Of a stretch of DNA of 64,000 bases, positions 37,165 through 45,822 are shown piece after piece (position 1 is the stretch's first letter; each line of letters opens with the position of its first letter). Below the pieces are notes generated by a model. It saw only the letters and a list, made by a program, of their open reading frames with translations, was not told where the DNA came from and ran no database searches. The DNA comes from Anoxybacillus sp. J5B_2022. Its GTDB lineage: Bacteria > Bacillota > Bacilli > Bacillales > Anoxybacillaceae. Both the position numbers and the translations under genes were made by a program. The stretch covers positions 1 through 64,000 of the forward strand of contig NZ_JAPSMC010000010.1 in the NCBI RefSeq assembly GCF_026847645.1, given 5' to 3'.

Positions 37165-38269
37165 AGCCTTTAATAAATCGCCAAAGATCATGAAAAACGT
37201 TGGCGCTATGCAATGCTCGAATGACGACAAGCAAAACCGGACCGGCGATTAAACCGAGGAAACCGAGCAGCTTAAACCCAACAAAAAGCGCAATTAACGT
37301 AGCTAGCGGGTCAAGGCCGATGGAGGACGACAAAATTTTTGGCTCCATAATTTGTCGCTGAACGAGTACGACGATGTACAAAACGCCTAGCCCGATTGCA
37401 AATGGTACGTTCCCGCTGACGGCGGCGTATATAATCCATGGGATGAAGACAATCCCTGTACCTAAATACGGCAAAATATCGACAATTCCGATAATAAGCG
37501 CAATCGTAATCGCATAATCGACGCGCAAAATCAACAATCCGATTAAGACGATGACGGTTGTAATCGAAATAAGCGTTGCCTGAGCTTTAATAAAGCCAAA
37601 CAATGCCTGTTTTAAGTTCATGAACACCGTTCGTCCGCTCGTTTGTGCTTTTGTTGGTAAAAAACGGTGCACGGTTCTGCTCAACCGATACCAGTCTTTG
37701 CTGATGAAAAAGGTTGCCAATAGCGAAAAAATGATAACCGTTGCCGCGTTCGGCAGCCAGCCGAGCAATTTTGGAATATTTTGCAATATCCCTTGAATAA
37801 ATTGGCCAACTGTTGTCGCTACTTTCGTTCCGACCGACTGAATGTTGCTCATAATGGTATCTTGTTGGCTCACATCTAAATTTTTAAATAAAGCAGCCCA
37901 ATCGTTGTAAAGTGGAATGATTTGGCTTGCAATAACGTCTTCGATATAGACGACAAGCGTTTGGAAATGGCTCGGCACTACTTCCGCCAAATATTGCGTA
38001 CCAGATACAATTTCCACGACCAAAAGCGTCACTAATCCCGCGAAAACGGTCAATAGGGCGGCTAAAGAAACGATCACAGCAAGCGCCCGCGGCATTTTCG
38101 CTTTTTTTTCTAAATAATTCACGAACGGATTGATCATAAAGGCAAGCAAAAATGCGATAATAAACGGGTATGTAACCGTAGCGGTATAATAAATGGCGAT
38201 TACACCAAGTAAAACCGCAGCAATGACGACGAGAAAACGAAAGATGCGCTGTAAATATTGTGGGGACAA
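37163..38269 (-). CDS. ytvI: AI-2E family transporter (YtvI)
   Basis: 368-aa polytopic membrane protein, about seven to eight helices with a large loop in the middle (residues about 85-150), typical of the PerM/AI-2E exporter family. Conserved C-terminal region EPKILSSSIGLDPLATLIALFVG. Substrate unknown; the family includes a sodium/lithium antiporter and cannot be specified further. TTG start at 38269 behind GAGGTGG. Position between ytzA/fxsA and the DUF441 gene equals B. subtilis ytvI. Confidence 0.88.
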   Translation of the reverse strand: MSPQYLQRIFRFLVVIAAVLLGVIAIYYTATVTYPFIIAFLLAFMINPFVNYLEKKAKMPRALAVIVSLAALLTVFAGLVTLLVVEIVSGTQYLAEVVPSHFQTLVVYIEDVIASQIIPLYNDWAALFKNLDVSQQDTIMSNIQSVGTKVATTVGQFIQGILQNIPKLLGWLPNAATVIIFSLLATFFISKDWYRLSRTVHRFLPTKAQTSGRTVFMNLKQALFGFIKAQATLISITTVIVLIGLLILRVDYAITIALIIGIVDILPYLGTGIVFIPWIIYAAVSGNVPFAIGLGVLYIVVLVQRQIMEPKILSSSIGLDPLATLIALFVGFKLLGFLGLIAGPVLLVVIRALHSANVFHDLWRFIKG

Positions 38270-38368
38270 AGTTCCACCTCCTAATTTTTTCCGTATACAT
38301 AGTATTATACTGTATTATACGTCGATGAAAAGCGAAAAGTTTCATTTTAGAAGAAAGGACGACGAAAT

Positions 38369-38824
38369 GTGAATGAGCCGATTATATTTTTGCTCCTTTT
38401 GTTGATCATCGGGATTGTGGCGAAAAACGAATCGTTAATGATAGCTGTTTCGTTTTTGTTAGCGATTAAGCTTATCGGGTTAGAAGCGAAATGGTTACCG
38501 CCGATTCAGGCGAAAGGGATTCAATGGGGCGTCACGATCATTACGATCGCGGTGTTAGCACCGATTGCGACTGGCGAAATCGGGTTTAAGCAACTGATGG
38601 CGTCCCTTCATTCGCTTTCAGCTTGGATTGCGCTTTTGTCTGGCGTGTTTGTCTCCTTAGTCGCAAAAGGCGGCATTACACTATTGTCGACAGATCCTCA
38701 TATCACCGCTGCGCTTGTGCTCGGTACGATTATTGCGGTTTCGCTTTTTAACGGAGTTGCAGTCGGCCCGTTGATTGGCGCGGGCATTGCGTATATGGTT
38801 ATGAAGGTGATAGAATATTTATGA
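38369..38824 (+). CDS. ytwI: DUF441 family membrane protein (YtwI)
   Basis: 151-aa integral membrane protein with four predicted helices and family motifs LEAKWLPPIQAKGIQWGVTI and VAKGGITLLSTDP. No known function. GTG start at 38369, AAAGGA upstream. Divergent from ytvI and upstream of citZ as in B. subtilis ytwI. Confidence 0.86.
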   Translation: MNEPIIFLLLLLIIGIVAKNESLMIAVSFLLAIKLIGLEAKWLPPIQAKGIQWGVTIITIAVLAPIATGEIGFKQLMASLHSLSAWIALLSGVFVSLVAKGGITLLSTDPHITAALVLGTIIAVSLFNGVAVGPLIGAGIAYMVMKVIEYL

Positions 38825-38870
38825 AAATCGTTTTTTTATGATAATATTGACGAAGAATAAGCAGTTTTGA

Positions 38871-38899
38871 TTCACAAAAATCAGATAATTGTTTATAAT
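38871..38899 (+). promoter_or_regulatory. citZ promoter
   Basis: TTCACA at 38871, 17-nt spacer, TATAAT at 38894. Predicted leader is about 200 nt. Confidence 0.6.
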
Positions 38900-38994
38900 A
38901 TAGACAAGCGCCCTTTTCTTTGTCTGTACGATGTTTGTGGATATTCTTATTGTCGCGTGTCAACGAATGGGCGGCAATATGAATACAATATAAA

Positions 38995-39009
38995 ATGTAA
39001 GCATTTTCT
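38995..39009. promoter_or_regulatory. cre-like site in citZ leader
   Basis: ATGTAAGCATTTTCT fits cre consensus with one deviation (A for G in the central CG). Located within the transcribed leader, consistent with CcpA road-block repression known for citZ in B. subtilis. Confidence 0.55.
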
Positions 39010-39109
39010 TTTTGGTTTTTGTTTTATCATTTCGAGCAAGCGCTCGCTCTTGCATCATGAAACGCATAATGGGAGAAGGGGAATTTTTTAGAGAAAAGGA
39101 GAGGTGTGT

Positions 39110-40228
39110 ATGACAGTAACACGCGGTCTTGAAGGGGTTGTTGCAACGACTTCCAGCATTAGTTCCATCATTGATGACACATTAACGTACGTCGGCTATG
39201 ATATTGATGATTTAGCTGAAAATGCTACATTTGAAGAGGTTGTTTATTTGCTTTGGCATCGCGAGTTGCCGACAAAGGAACAGCTTGAAGAATTAAGAAA
39301 GCAATTGGCGGAAAACGCAGCGATTCCGAATGAAATCATCGAGCATTTCAAATTATATCCGATTGATAAAGTGCATCCGATGGCGGCGCTGCGGACAGCA
39401 ATTTCGTTTTTAGGGTTGTACGATGAAGAAGCAGATGTAATGACTCCAGAAGCCAATTATCGGAAAGCGATTCGCTTGCAAGCGAAAATCCCTACAATTG
39501 TGACGGCATTTTCGCGCATTCGCAAAGGTTTAGAACCAATTGCGCCGCGCCAAGATTTGACGTTTGCCGCAAACTTCTTGTACATGTTAACAGGAGCAGA
39601 ACCGAATGAGATTGCGGTAGAAGCGTTTGACAAAGCGCTCGTATTGCACGCTGACCACGAGCTAAACGCCTCGACATTTACAGCACGCGTCTGTGTGGCG
39701 ACATTGTCCGATATTTACTCCGGCATTACGGCAGCAATCGGTGCCCTTAAAGGTCCGCTTCATGGTGGGGCAAACGAAGCAGTTATGAAAATGCTTACAG
39801 AAATCGGCACTGTCGAAAACGTCGAACCTTACGTTCGTCAAAAGCTTGAAAATAAAGAAAAAATCATGGGCTTCGGTCACCGGGTATACCGCAAAGGTGA
39901 TCCGCGGGCGAAACATTTGAAAAAAATGTCGGAAAAATTAACGAAACTTGTTGGCGAGCCGCATTGGTATGAGATGTCGACGAAAATTGAAGACATCGTC
40001 ACGTCAACGAAAGCGTTGCCGCCAAATGTTGATTTTTATTCCGCGTCTGTGTACCATTGTTTAAGAATCGATCACGATTTATTTACACCAATTTTTGCGG
40101 TAAGCCGCATGTCTGGATGGCTTGCGCACATTTTAGAGCAATATGAAAACAACCGCCTCATTCGTCCGCGCGCTGAGTATACAGGACCAGCAAAACGGGC
40201 GTATGTGCCGATCGAGCAGAGAGGTTAA
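39110..40228 (+). CDS. citZ: citrate synthase
   Basis: Condenses oxaloacetate and acetyl-CoA. Seen: catalytic His regions HADHELNAST and LHGGANEAVMKM plus GFGHRVYRKGDPRA, and catalytic Asp in the PNVDFYSASVYH segment. ATG 39110 follows AAAAGGAGAGG; the ORF start 39104 is inside that ribosome site. 372 aa, the Bacillus CitZ length. First gene of citZ-icd-mdh, a TCA branch operon. Confidence 0.96.
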   Translation: MTVTRGLEGVVATTSSISSIIDDTLTYVGYDIDDLAENATFEEVVYLLWHRELPTKEQLEELRKQLAENAAIPNEIIEHFKLYPIDKVHPMAALRTAISFLGLYDEEADVMTPEANYRKAIRLQAKIPTIVTAFSRIRKGLEPIAPRQDLTFAANFLYMLTGAEPNEIAVEAFDKALVLHADHELNASTFTARVCVATLSDIYSGITAAIGALKGPLHGGANEAVMKMLTEIGTVENVEPYVRQKLENKEKIMGFGHRVYRKGDPRAKHLKKMSEKLTKLVGEPHWYEMSTKIEDIVTSTKALPPNVDFYSASVYHCLRIDHDLFTPIFAVSRMSGWLAHILEQYENNRLIRPRAEYTGPAKRAYVPIEQRG

Positions 40229-40304
40229 GACAGCAAAGGGAACAAAGGGCGGGGAATTAACACGTTCTCGCCCTTCACATTAAATACATTGGAGGTTGTT
40301 ACAA

Positions 40305-41579
40305 GTGGTTCAAGGTGAAAAAATTACAGTCACAAACGGCGTGTTAAACGTGCCAAACAATCCGATTATTCCTTTCATTGAAGGAGACGGAACAGGACCG
40401 GATATTTGGGCAGCAGCATCCCGGGTGTTAGAAGCAGCAGTCGAAAAAGCGTACAAAGGCGAAAAGAAAATTGTGTGGAAAGAAGTTCTTGCTGGTGAAA
40501 AAGCTTACAAACTGACAGGAGAATGGTTGCCGCAAGAAACGCTTGATGTCATTCGTGAATACATAATTGCGATTAAAGGACCGCTTACAACGCCAGTAGG
40601 CGGCGGAATTCGCTCGTTAAACGTCGCACTTCGCCAAGAATTAGATTTATTTGTTTGCTTGCGCCCAGTTCGTTATTTTAAAGGCGTACCTTCTCCAGTA
40701 AAGCGCCCTGAAGATACGGATATGGTCATTTTCCGCGAAAACACAGAAGACATTTATGCCGGCATCGAATATGCAAAGGGGACACCAGAAGTTAAGAAAG
40801 TGATTGATTTCTTACAAAATGAAATGGGCGTCCGCAAAATCCGCTTCCCAGAAACATCGGGGATCGGCATTAAACCTATTTCGGAGGAAGGAACGAAACG
40901 CCTCGTGCGGGCAGCGATTAATTATGCGATCGAGCATGGCCGCAAATCTGTCACGCTCGTGCATAAAGGAAACATTATGAAATTTACGGAAGGCGCGTTC
41001 AAAAACTGGGGCTATGAATTAGCGGAACAAGAATTTGGCGATAAAGTGTTCACATGGGCAGAATATGACCGCATTGTCGAAACAGAAGGAAAAGAAGCAG
41101 CGAACAAAGCGCAAGCGGAAGCAGAAGCAGCTGGAAAAATCATCATTAAAGATGCGATTGCCGATATTTTCTTACAACAAATTTTAACTCGTCCGCGTGA
41201 GTTCGATGTGGTAGCAACGATGAACTTGAACGGCGACTACATCTCGGATGCTTTAGCAGCGCAAGTGGGCGGTATCGGCATTGCGCCTGGCGCGAACATT
41301 AACTATGAAACAGGGCATGCGATTTTTGAAGCAACGCACGGTACGGCGCCGAAATATGCTGGATTAGATAAAGTGAATCCATCATCCGTTATTTTGTCAG
41401 GCGTCATGATGTTTGAACATCTTGGGTGGAACGAAGCAGCGAAATTGATCATTGATTCGATGGAAAAAACGATTGCGTCGAAAGTGGTTACGTATGACTT
41501 TGCTCGTCTCATGGAAGGCGCAACAGAAGTGAAATGTTCGGAGTTTGCTGATGCGTTAATTCGCAATATGGAAGCATAA
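40305..41579 (+). CDS. icd: isocitrate dehydrogenase, NADP-dependent
   Basis: Oxidative decarboxylation of isocitrate to 2-oxoglutarate. Seen: [16 protein letters not shown], the phosphorylatable-serine type site [16 protein letters not shown], and [13 protein letters not shown] for nucleotide. Start is GTG 40305, 9 nt after GGAGG; a TTG at 40296 is inside the spacer. 424 aa. 76 nt after citZ, no obvious terminator between, hence same transcript. Confidence 0.96.
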   Translation: MVQGEKITVTNGVLNVPNNPIIPFIEGDGTGPDIWAAASRVLEAAVEKAYKGEKKIVWKEVLAGEKAYKLTGEWLPQETLDVIREYIIAIKGPLTTPVGGGIRSLNVALRQELDLFVCLRPVRYFKGVPSPVKRPEDTDMVIFRENTEDIYAGIEYAKGTPEVKKVIDFLQNEMGVRKIRFPETSGIGIKPISEEGTKRLVRAAINYAIEHGRKSVTLVHKGNIMKFTEGAFKNWGYELAEQEFGDKVFTWAEYDRIVETEGKEAANKAQAEAEAAGKIIIKDAIADIFLQQILTRPREFDVVATMNLNGDYISDALAAQVGGIGIAPGANINYETGHAIFEATHGTAPKYAGLDKVNPSSVILSGVMMFEHLGWNEAAKLIIDSMEKTIASKVVTYDFARLMEGATEVKCSEFADALIRNMEA

Positions 41580-41609
41580 TGAATCAATAGGGGGATGGGG
41601 AAGGTGACA

Positions 41610-42542
41610 ATGAAACGCAAAAAAATATCGGTCATTGGCGCAGGGTTTACTGGGGCGACAACAGCATTTATTTTAGCGCAAAAAGAACTGGGGGACGTCG
41701 TATTAGTTGATATCCCGCAATTAGAAAACCCGACGAAAGGAAAAGCGCTCGATATGCTAGAATCAAGCCCTGTATTAGGGTTTGATGCGAACATTATCGG
41801 CACGTCTGATTATGCGGATACAGCGGATTCTGACATCGTTGTCATCACTGCTGGAATCGCGCGCAAACCAGGGATGAGCCGTGACGATTTAGTGACAACG
41901 AACCAAAAAATTATGAAGGCCGTCACAAAAGAAATTGTTAAATATTCGCCGAATTGCTATATTATCGTGTTGACAAACCCAGTTGATGCGATGACGTACA
42001 CCGTTTACAAAGAATCTGGATTCCCGAAAAACCGCGTCATCGGTCAATCAGGCGTACTTGATACTGCACGTTTCCGCACGTTTGTTGCGCAAGAATTAAA
42101 TCTTTCGGTAAAAGACATTACTGGCTTTGTATTAGGTGGACATGGCGACGATATGGTTCCGCTCGTCCGCTACTCTTACGCAGGCGGTATCCCGCTTGAA
42201 ACATTAATTCCGAAAGAGCGCTTAGATGCGATTGTGGAACGTACGCGCAAAGGCGGCGGCGAAATCGTGAACTTGCTTGGCAACGGCAGCGCTTACTATG
42301 CGCCAGCAGCTTCGCTTGTCGAAATGGTTGAAGCGATCATTAAAGACCAACGCCGCGTACTCCCAGCGATTGCATATCTTGAAGGCGAATACGGATATGA
42401 AGGCATTTACTTAGGCGTACCGACAATTTTAGGCGGCAACGGTATCGAAAAAGTAATCGAGCTTGAACTTACGGAAGAAGAAAAAGCGGCGCTTGCGAAA
42501 TCCGTCGAATCCGTAAAAAATGTCATGAAAGTATTAGAATAA
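41610..42542 (+). CDS. mdh: malate dehydrogenase
   Basis: LDH-like NAD-dependent malate dehydrogenase completing the citZ-icd-mdh operon. Seen: Rossmann [11 protein letters not shown], substrate loop [15 protein letters not shown] with the Arg that distinguishes malate from lactate enzymes, DTARFR and catalytic [12 protein letters not shown] 41610 follows GGGGAAGG; an ATG at 41595 overlaps the ribosome site. 310 aa; terminator after the stop. Confidence 0.96.
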   Translation: MKRKKISVIGAGFTGATTAFILAQKELGDVVLVDIPQLENPTKGKALDMLESSPVLGFDANIIGTSDYADTADSDIVVITAGIARKPGMSRDDLVTTNQKIMKAVTKEIVKYSPNCYIIVLTNPVDAMTYTVYKESGFPKNRVIGQSGVLDTARFRTFVAQELNLSVKDITGFVLGGHGDDMVPLVRYSYAGGIPLETLIPKERLDAIVERTRKGGGEIVNLLGNGSAYYAPAASLVEMVEAIIKDQRRVLPAIAYLEGEYGYEGIYLGVPTILGGNGIEKVIELELTEEEKAALAKSVESVKNVMKVLE

Positions 42543-42550
42543 AGCGTGGA

Positions 42551-42584
42551 CAAACATTCGGGGCATTCCCGAATGTTTGTTTCT
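42551..42584 (+). terminator. citZ-icd-mdh operon terminator
   Basis: ACAAACATTCGGG and CCCGAATGTTTGT arms around a short loop, then TTCT. Confidence 0.8.
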
Positions 42585-42592
42585 ATACATAA

Positions 42593-42607
42593 TGAAAACG
42601 CTTTCTA
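42593..42607. promoter_or_regulatory. cre site before the MaoC-like gene
   Basis: ATGAAAACGCTTTCT matches the cre consensus at every fixed position. It lies only 18 nt before the start codon and directly after the mdh terminator. Confidence 0.7.
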
Positions 42608-42625
42608 AACAAAGGGGTGTAAGCG

Positions 42626-43096
42626 ATGTTAAAAAAGCGAAAACTTGGGAGAAATATATCGGAAATCACGGTCGGGGAAAAATTAGTCATTAACACGAAA
42701 ATTGAAGATAAAGACTTATTGCTGTATCTCGGATTAACCGATGATGCGAATCCGCTATACATCCAGCACGACTACGCTTCACAAACACCGTTGAAAAAGC
42801 CGATCGTCCCAGCGATTATGTTGACAGGAATGATCACGTCCGCCATTTCGAAATATTTGCCGGGCCCGGGAAGCCATATTAAAAGGCATGATATTCATTT
42901 TCTCAAGCCTGTCTATCATTATGAACAGCTGCAATTTTGGTTTGAAGTCAAAGGGGTAGATATAGAAGATCATTCGATTACGATTGCGGTTGAAGCGCTG
43001 CGTGACGAAAAAGAAAAAGTGCTCGAAGGGATGTTGGCCGTTTGTCCGCCATATGCGTTATCATTGCTCGATAGCCACGTGTTAGAAAACTTTTAG
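42626..43096 (+). CDS. MaoC-like hotdog dehydratase domain protein
   Basis: 156-aa hotdog protein of the (R)-hydratase/MaoC type. Seen: hydratase-like segment YLGLTDDANPLYIQHDYA and FLKPVYHYEQL. This fits an enoyl-CoA hydratase-like or acyl-thioester-binding role; substrate unknown. AAAGGGG site, ATG 42626. A perfect cre just upstream suggests glucose repression. It stands alone between mdh and phoP, with a terminator on each side. Confidence 0.8.
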   Translation: MLKKRKLGRNISEITVGEKLVINTKIEDKDLLLYLGLTDDANPLYIQHDYASQTPLKKPIVPAIMLTGMITSAISKYLPGPGSHIKRHDIHFLKPVYHYEQLQFWFEVKGVDIEDHSITIAVEALRDEKEKVLEGMLAVCPPYALSLLDSHVLENF

Positions 43097-43106
43097 TATA
43101 TTAAGG

Positions 43107-43140
43107 CTGCCTTTTGAAAGAGGCGGTCTTTTTTTTATTA
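43107..43140 (+). terminator. terminator of the MaoC-like gene
   Basis: AAGGCTGCCTT pairs with GAGGCGGTCTT using G-U pairs, followed by TTTTTTT. Confidence 0.7.
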
Positions 43141-43184
43141 TGTGATATAATAAAATTAACAATCTTTTTAAACAGGAGGAGAGT

Positions 43185-43895
43185 ATGAGTAAAAAAGTAT
43201 TAGTTGTAGACGATGAACCGTCCATCGTGACGCTTTTGCAATACAACTTAGAGCAAGCGGGGTTTGAGGTTATCACGGCGAGTGATGGCGAAGAAGGCAT
43301 GCAAAAAGCAATTCGCGAACAGCCGGATTTAATGATTCTCGATTTAATGCTTCCGAAAATGGATGGAATCGAAGTATGTAAACAATTGCGCCAACAAAAA
43401 ATGATGCTCCCGATTTTAATGCTGACAGCAAAAGATGACGAGTTCGATAAAGTGCTCGGGCTAGAACTTGGCGCCGATGATTATATGACAAAGCCATTTA
43501 GTCCGCGTGAAGTAGTAGCCCGTATGAAAGCGATTTTGCGGCGCATCCAGCCACAGGCTATACAAACAGAAGAAGAAACGGACAAAATGGTCATTGGGGA
43601 TTTAACGATTTTCCCAGATCGTTATGAAGCATATTTTAACAGCGCGGCGTTAGAGTTAACACCGAAAGAATTTGAACTTCTTTTATATTTAGCGAAGCAT
43701 AAAGGACGGGTATTAACGCGGGATCAATTGTTAAGTGCGGTATGGAACTACGATTTTTCCGGAGATACGCGCATCGTCGATGTCCACATTAGCCATTTGC
43801 GGGAAAAAATCGAACAAAATACGAAAAAACCTTTATACATTAAAACGATTCGCGGCTTAGGCTACAAGCTAGAGGAGCCAAAAAACGATGACTAA
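43185..43895 (+). CDS. phoP: phosphate response regulator PhoP
   Basis: OmpR-type response regulator for phosphate starvation. Seen: receiver domain with phosphoacceptor D53 (MILDLMLPKMDG) and acidic pair D9/D10, Lys in MTKPFSPREV, then a winged-helix effector domain ending VRGLGYKLEEP-like. 236 aa. AGGAGG site, ATG 43185. Overlaps phoR by 8 nt. A TATAAT at 43146 is a plausible -10; two PhoP-type half sites (TTAACA, TTTAAA, 5 nt apart) follow at 43156-43172. Confidence 0.96.
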   Translation: MSKKVLVVDDEPSIVTLLQYNLEQAGFEVITASDGEEGMQKAIREQPDLMILDLMLPKMDGIEVCKQLRQQKMMLPILMLTAKDDEFDKVLGLELGADDYMTKPFSPREVVARMKAILRRIQPQAIQTEEETDKMVIGDLTIFPDRYEAYFNSAALELTPKEFELLLYLAKHKGRVLTRDQLLSAVWNYDFSGDTRIVDVHISHLREKIEQNTKKPLYIKTIRGLGYKLEEPKNDD

Positions 43896-45636
43896 CTTTC
43901 GATCTCGCCTTTTATTTGCGCTCGTTTCGCTCATTGTAACGGTGCTGATTTGCCTCGGTATTTTATTAGGGCAATTGTTCAAAGATTTTTATTTAGAAAC
44001 GATGAATAAACGCATTGAAAAAGAGGCGAAAATGATCGCGCTTTTGCTCGGAAGTGAAACAATCGAAGCGGCTCGTCCGCAAGTGCAAAATATGAGTAAA
44101 ACACTGTCTGCGCGCATTACCGTTCTCGATGAAAAAGAGAGGACACTGCTTGATACAGGGCGGATCGCTAATATTAGCGATGACGATCATGAGCAAATCG
44201 TCCGTGATATTTTACACAGCAAAAGTGAAAAAAATCTGTCGATTATGGAAGAAAAACAAAACGTGTATTATTACATCGTTCCGTTTTCTCGCGCTGGAAA
44301 AGAGGCGGGATATGTTATTTTAAGCACGCCCGTCAGTTCGTTGAAAAAAATTAACCAGCAAATTTGGGGCGTGCTCATTAGCAGTTTAGGCATGGCGCTT
44401 ATTGTGATTATTTTATTAGGGCTTAAAATTGCGAACCAATATATGAAACCGATTGAGGCGGCAACAAAAGTTGCGTTTGAACTAGCCCGTGGAAACTATA
44501 AAGCGAGAGTATACGAAACACATAACGATGAAACGGGGATGCTCACACATTCGATTAACATTTTAGCTCGCAATTTGCAAGAAATGAGCAAAATTCAAGA
44601 GATGCAAACGGACCGGCTGCATACGCTCATTGAAAATGTCGGCAGCGGTTTAATTTTAATTGACAGCCGCGGTTACATTAACTTAGTGAACCGGGCATAT
44701 AAAGAAATTTTCCATATCCGTCCGGTCGATTATTTACATCGGCTGTACACAGAGGTGTTCGCTCATAAAGAAATCATCAAACTTGTGGATGAAATTTTTA
44801 TGAAAGAAACGAAAATTCGCAAACAGCTCGTCTTAACAGTCGATATTGACAGGAAATATTTTGAAGTATATGGGGCGCCGATTATCGGTACGAACGATGA
44901 ATGGAAAGGGATCGTGCTTGTGTTCCATGACATTACGGAGCTGAAAAAACTGGAGCAAATGCGCAAAGACTTTGTCGCCAACGTATCGCACGAATTAAAA
45001 ACGCCCATTACATCGATCAAAGGGTTTGCTGAAACGTTATTGGACGGGGCGATGAAAGACGAGCGGGCGTTGGAACACTTTTTATCAATTATTTTGAAAG
45101 AAAGCGAACGGTTGCAAAGTTTAATTCAAGATTTGCTTGATTTATCGAAAATCGAACAGCACGGATTTCAACTGCGTATTGAACAAGTAAATCTCACTCA
45201 ATTACTTACCGAATTGATCGTTATGTTTTACGGAAAAGCGGAGGAGAAAAATATTCATTTGCATTTGAGCGCTGCTAGTCCGATCTATGTGGCGGGCGAC
45301 AGCGACCGGCTAAAGCAAATTTTTATTAATTTAATTACGAACGCGCTGACGTATACACCAAAAGACGGACGCGTCGAAGTCCGAGTGGAGGAGCAACTCG
45401 ATGAAGTGCTTGTTCACGTCGAAGATACAGGCATCGGCATTGAAGAAAACGAAATTCCGCGCATTTTTGAGAGATTTTATCGTGTCGATAAAGCGAGAAG
45501 TCGCAATTCTGGCGGGACAGGACTAGGGCTTGCGATCGTCAAACATCTCGTCGAAGCCCATCACGGCTATATTACTGTCAAAAGCCGGATCGGCCAAGGA
45601 ACGATTTTTACTGTTCATTTTCCGAAAGAAGCATAG
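43888..45636 (+). CDS. phoR: phosphate sensor histidine kinase PhoR
   Basis: Membrane sensor kinase partner of PhoP. Order: TM1 (residues about 8-30), extracytoplasmic PAS-like domain, TM2 (about 158-180), HAMP, cytoplasmic PAS, dimerisation/phosphoacceptor H-box (FVANVSHELKTPITSIKGF) and ATPase domain (N box INLITNALTYT, G boxes DTGIGIEE and GGTGLGLAIV). 582 aa, full length. Start inside phoP implies coupling. A PhoP-type box begins 2 nt after the stop. Confidence 0.96.
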   Translation: MTNFRSRLLFALVSLIVTVLICLGILLGQLFKDFYLETMNKRIEKEAKMIALLLGSETIEAARPQVQNMSKTLSARITVLDEKERTLLDTGRIANISDDDHEQIVRDILHSKSEKNLSIMEEKQNVYYYIVPFSRAGKEAGYVILSTPVSSLKKINQQIWGVLISSLGMALIVIILLGLKIANQYMKPIEAATKVAFELARGNYKARVYETHNDETGMLTHSINILARNLQEMSKIQEMQTDRLHTLIENVGSGLILIDSRGYINLVNRAYKEIFHIRPVDYLHRLYTEVFAHKEIIKLVDEIFMKETKIRKQLVLTVDIDRKYFEVYGAPIIGTNDEWKGIVLVFHDITELKKLEQMRKDFVANVSHELKTPITSIKGFAETLLDGAMKDERALEHFLSIILKESERLQSLIQDLLDLSKIEQHGFQLRIEQVNLTQLLTELIVMFYGKAEEKNIHLHLSAASPIYVAGDSDRLKQIFINLITNALTYTPKDGRVEVRVEEQLDEVLVHVEDTGIGIEENEIPRIFERFYRVDKARSRNSGGTGLGLAIVKHLVEAHHGYITVKSRIGQGTIFTVHFPKEA

Positions 45637-45637
45637 A

Positions 45638-45676
45638 TTTACAAAATGTTAACATCTTTTTTACTCTTTATTCATA
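45638..45676 (+). promoter_or_regulatory. four-repeat PhoP box downstream of phoR
   Basis: Four hexamers at exact 11-nt intervals: TTTACA (45638), TTAACA (45649), TTTACT (45660) and TTCATA (45671), each separated by 5 nt. This fits the PhoP consensus TT(A/C/T)ACA with 5-nt spacers. A TACGAT -10 at 45686 would put the array at about -60 to -22, the standard position for activation. No good sigma-A -35 is present. Confidence 0.65.
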
Positions 45677-45697
45677 AACGTTTGTTACGATAAACAC

Positions 45698-45766
45698 GAA
45701 AACCCCTTCATCCAGGGAGCCAACCCTTGAAGACGAGAACGAAAAAATGTTCTCGTCTTTTTTTTC
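45698..45766 (+). ncRNA. candidate PhoP-dependent small RNA
   Basis: Predicted from the promoter-like PhoP box to the strong terminator; about 69 nt. It holds an unpaired C-rich stretch (AACCCCTTCATCC), complementary to Shine-Dalgarno sequences, and a hairpin CTTCA..GGG..CCC..TGAAG, then the terminator hairpin. No ORF. It could equally be only the phoPR terminator region. Confidence 0.3.
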
Positions 45767-45768
45767 AT
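45729..45768 (+). terminator. terminator between phoR and polA
   Basis: AAGACGAGAAC and GTTCTCGTCTT arms (11 bp) around an 8-nt loop, followed by TTTTTTTT. Confidence 0.92.
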
Positions 45769-45822
45769 TATGTCCCCAATCATGCTACAATAAAAGCAAC
45801 TGAGTTGGAGGAGGGACAATGT

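Noticed and set aside
38867-39091. 74-codon plus-strand frame between ytwI and citZ
   Set aside because: It covers the citZ promoter and cre-like site, has no ribosome site, and its composition is that of intergenic DNA.
43146-43172. Full PhoP box in front of phoP
   Set aside because: Only two half sites (TTAACA, TTTAAA) with 5-nt spacing lie there, downstream of the -10 box; too little to call an operator, although autoregulation is known in B. subtilis.
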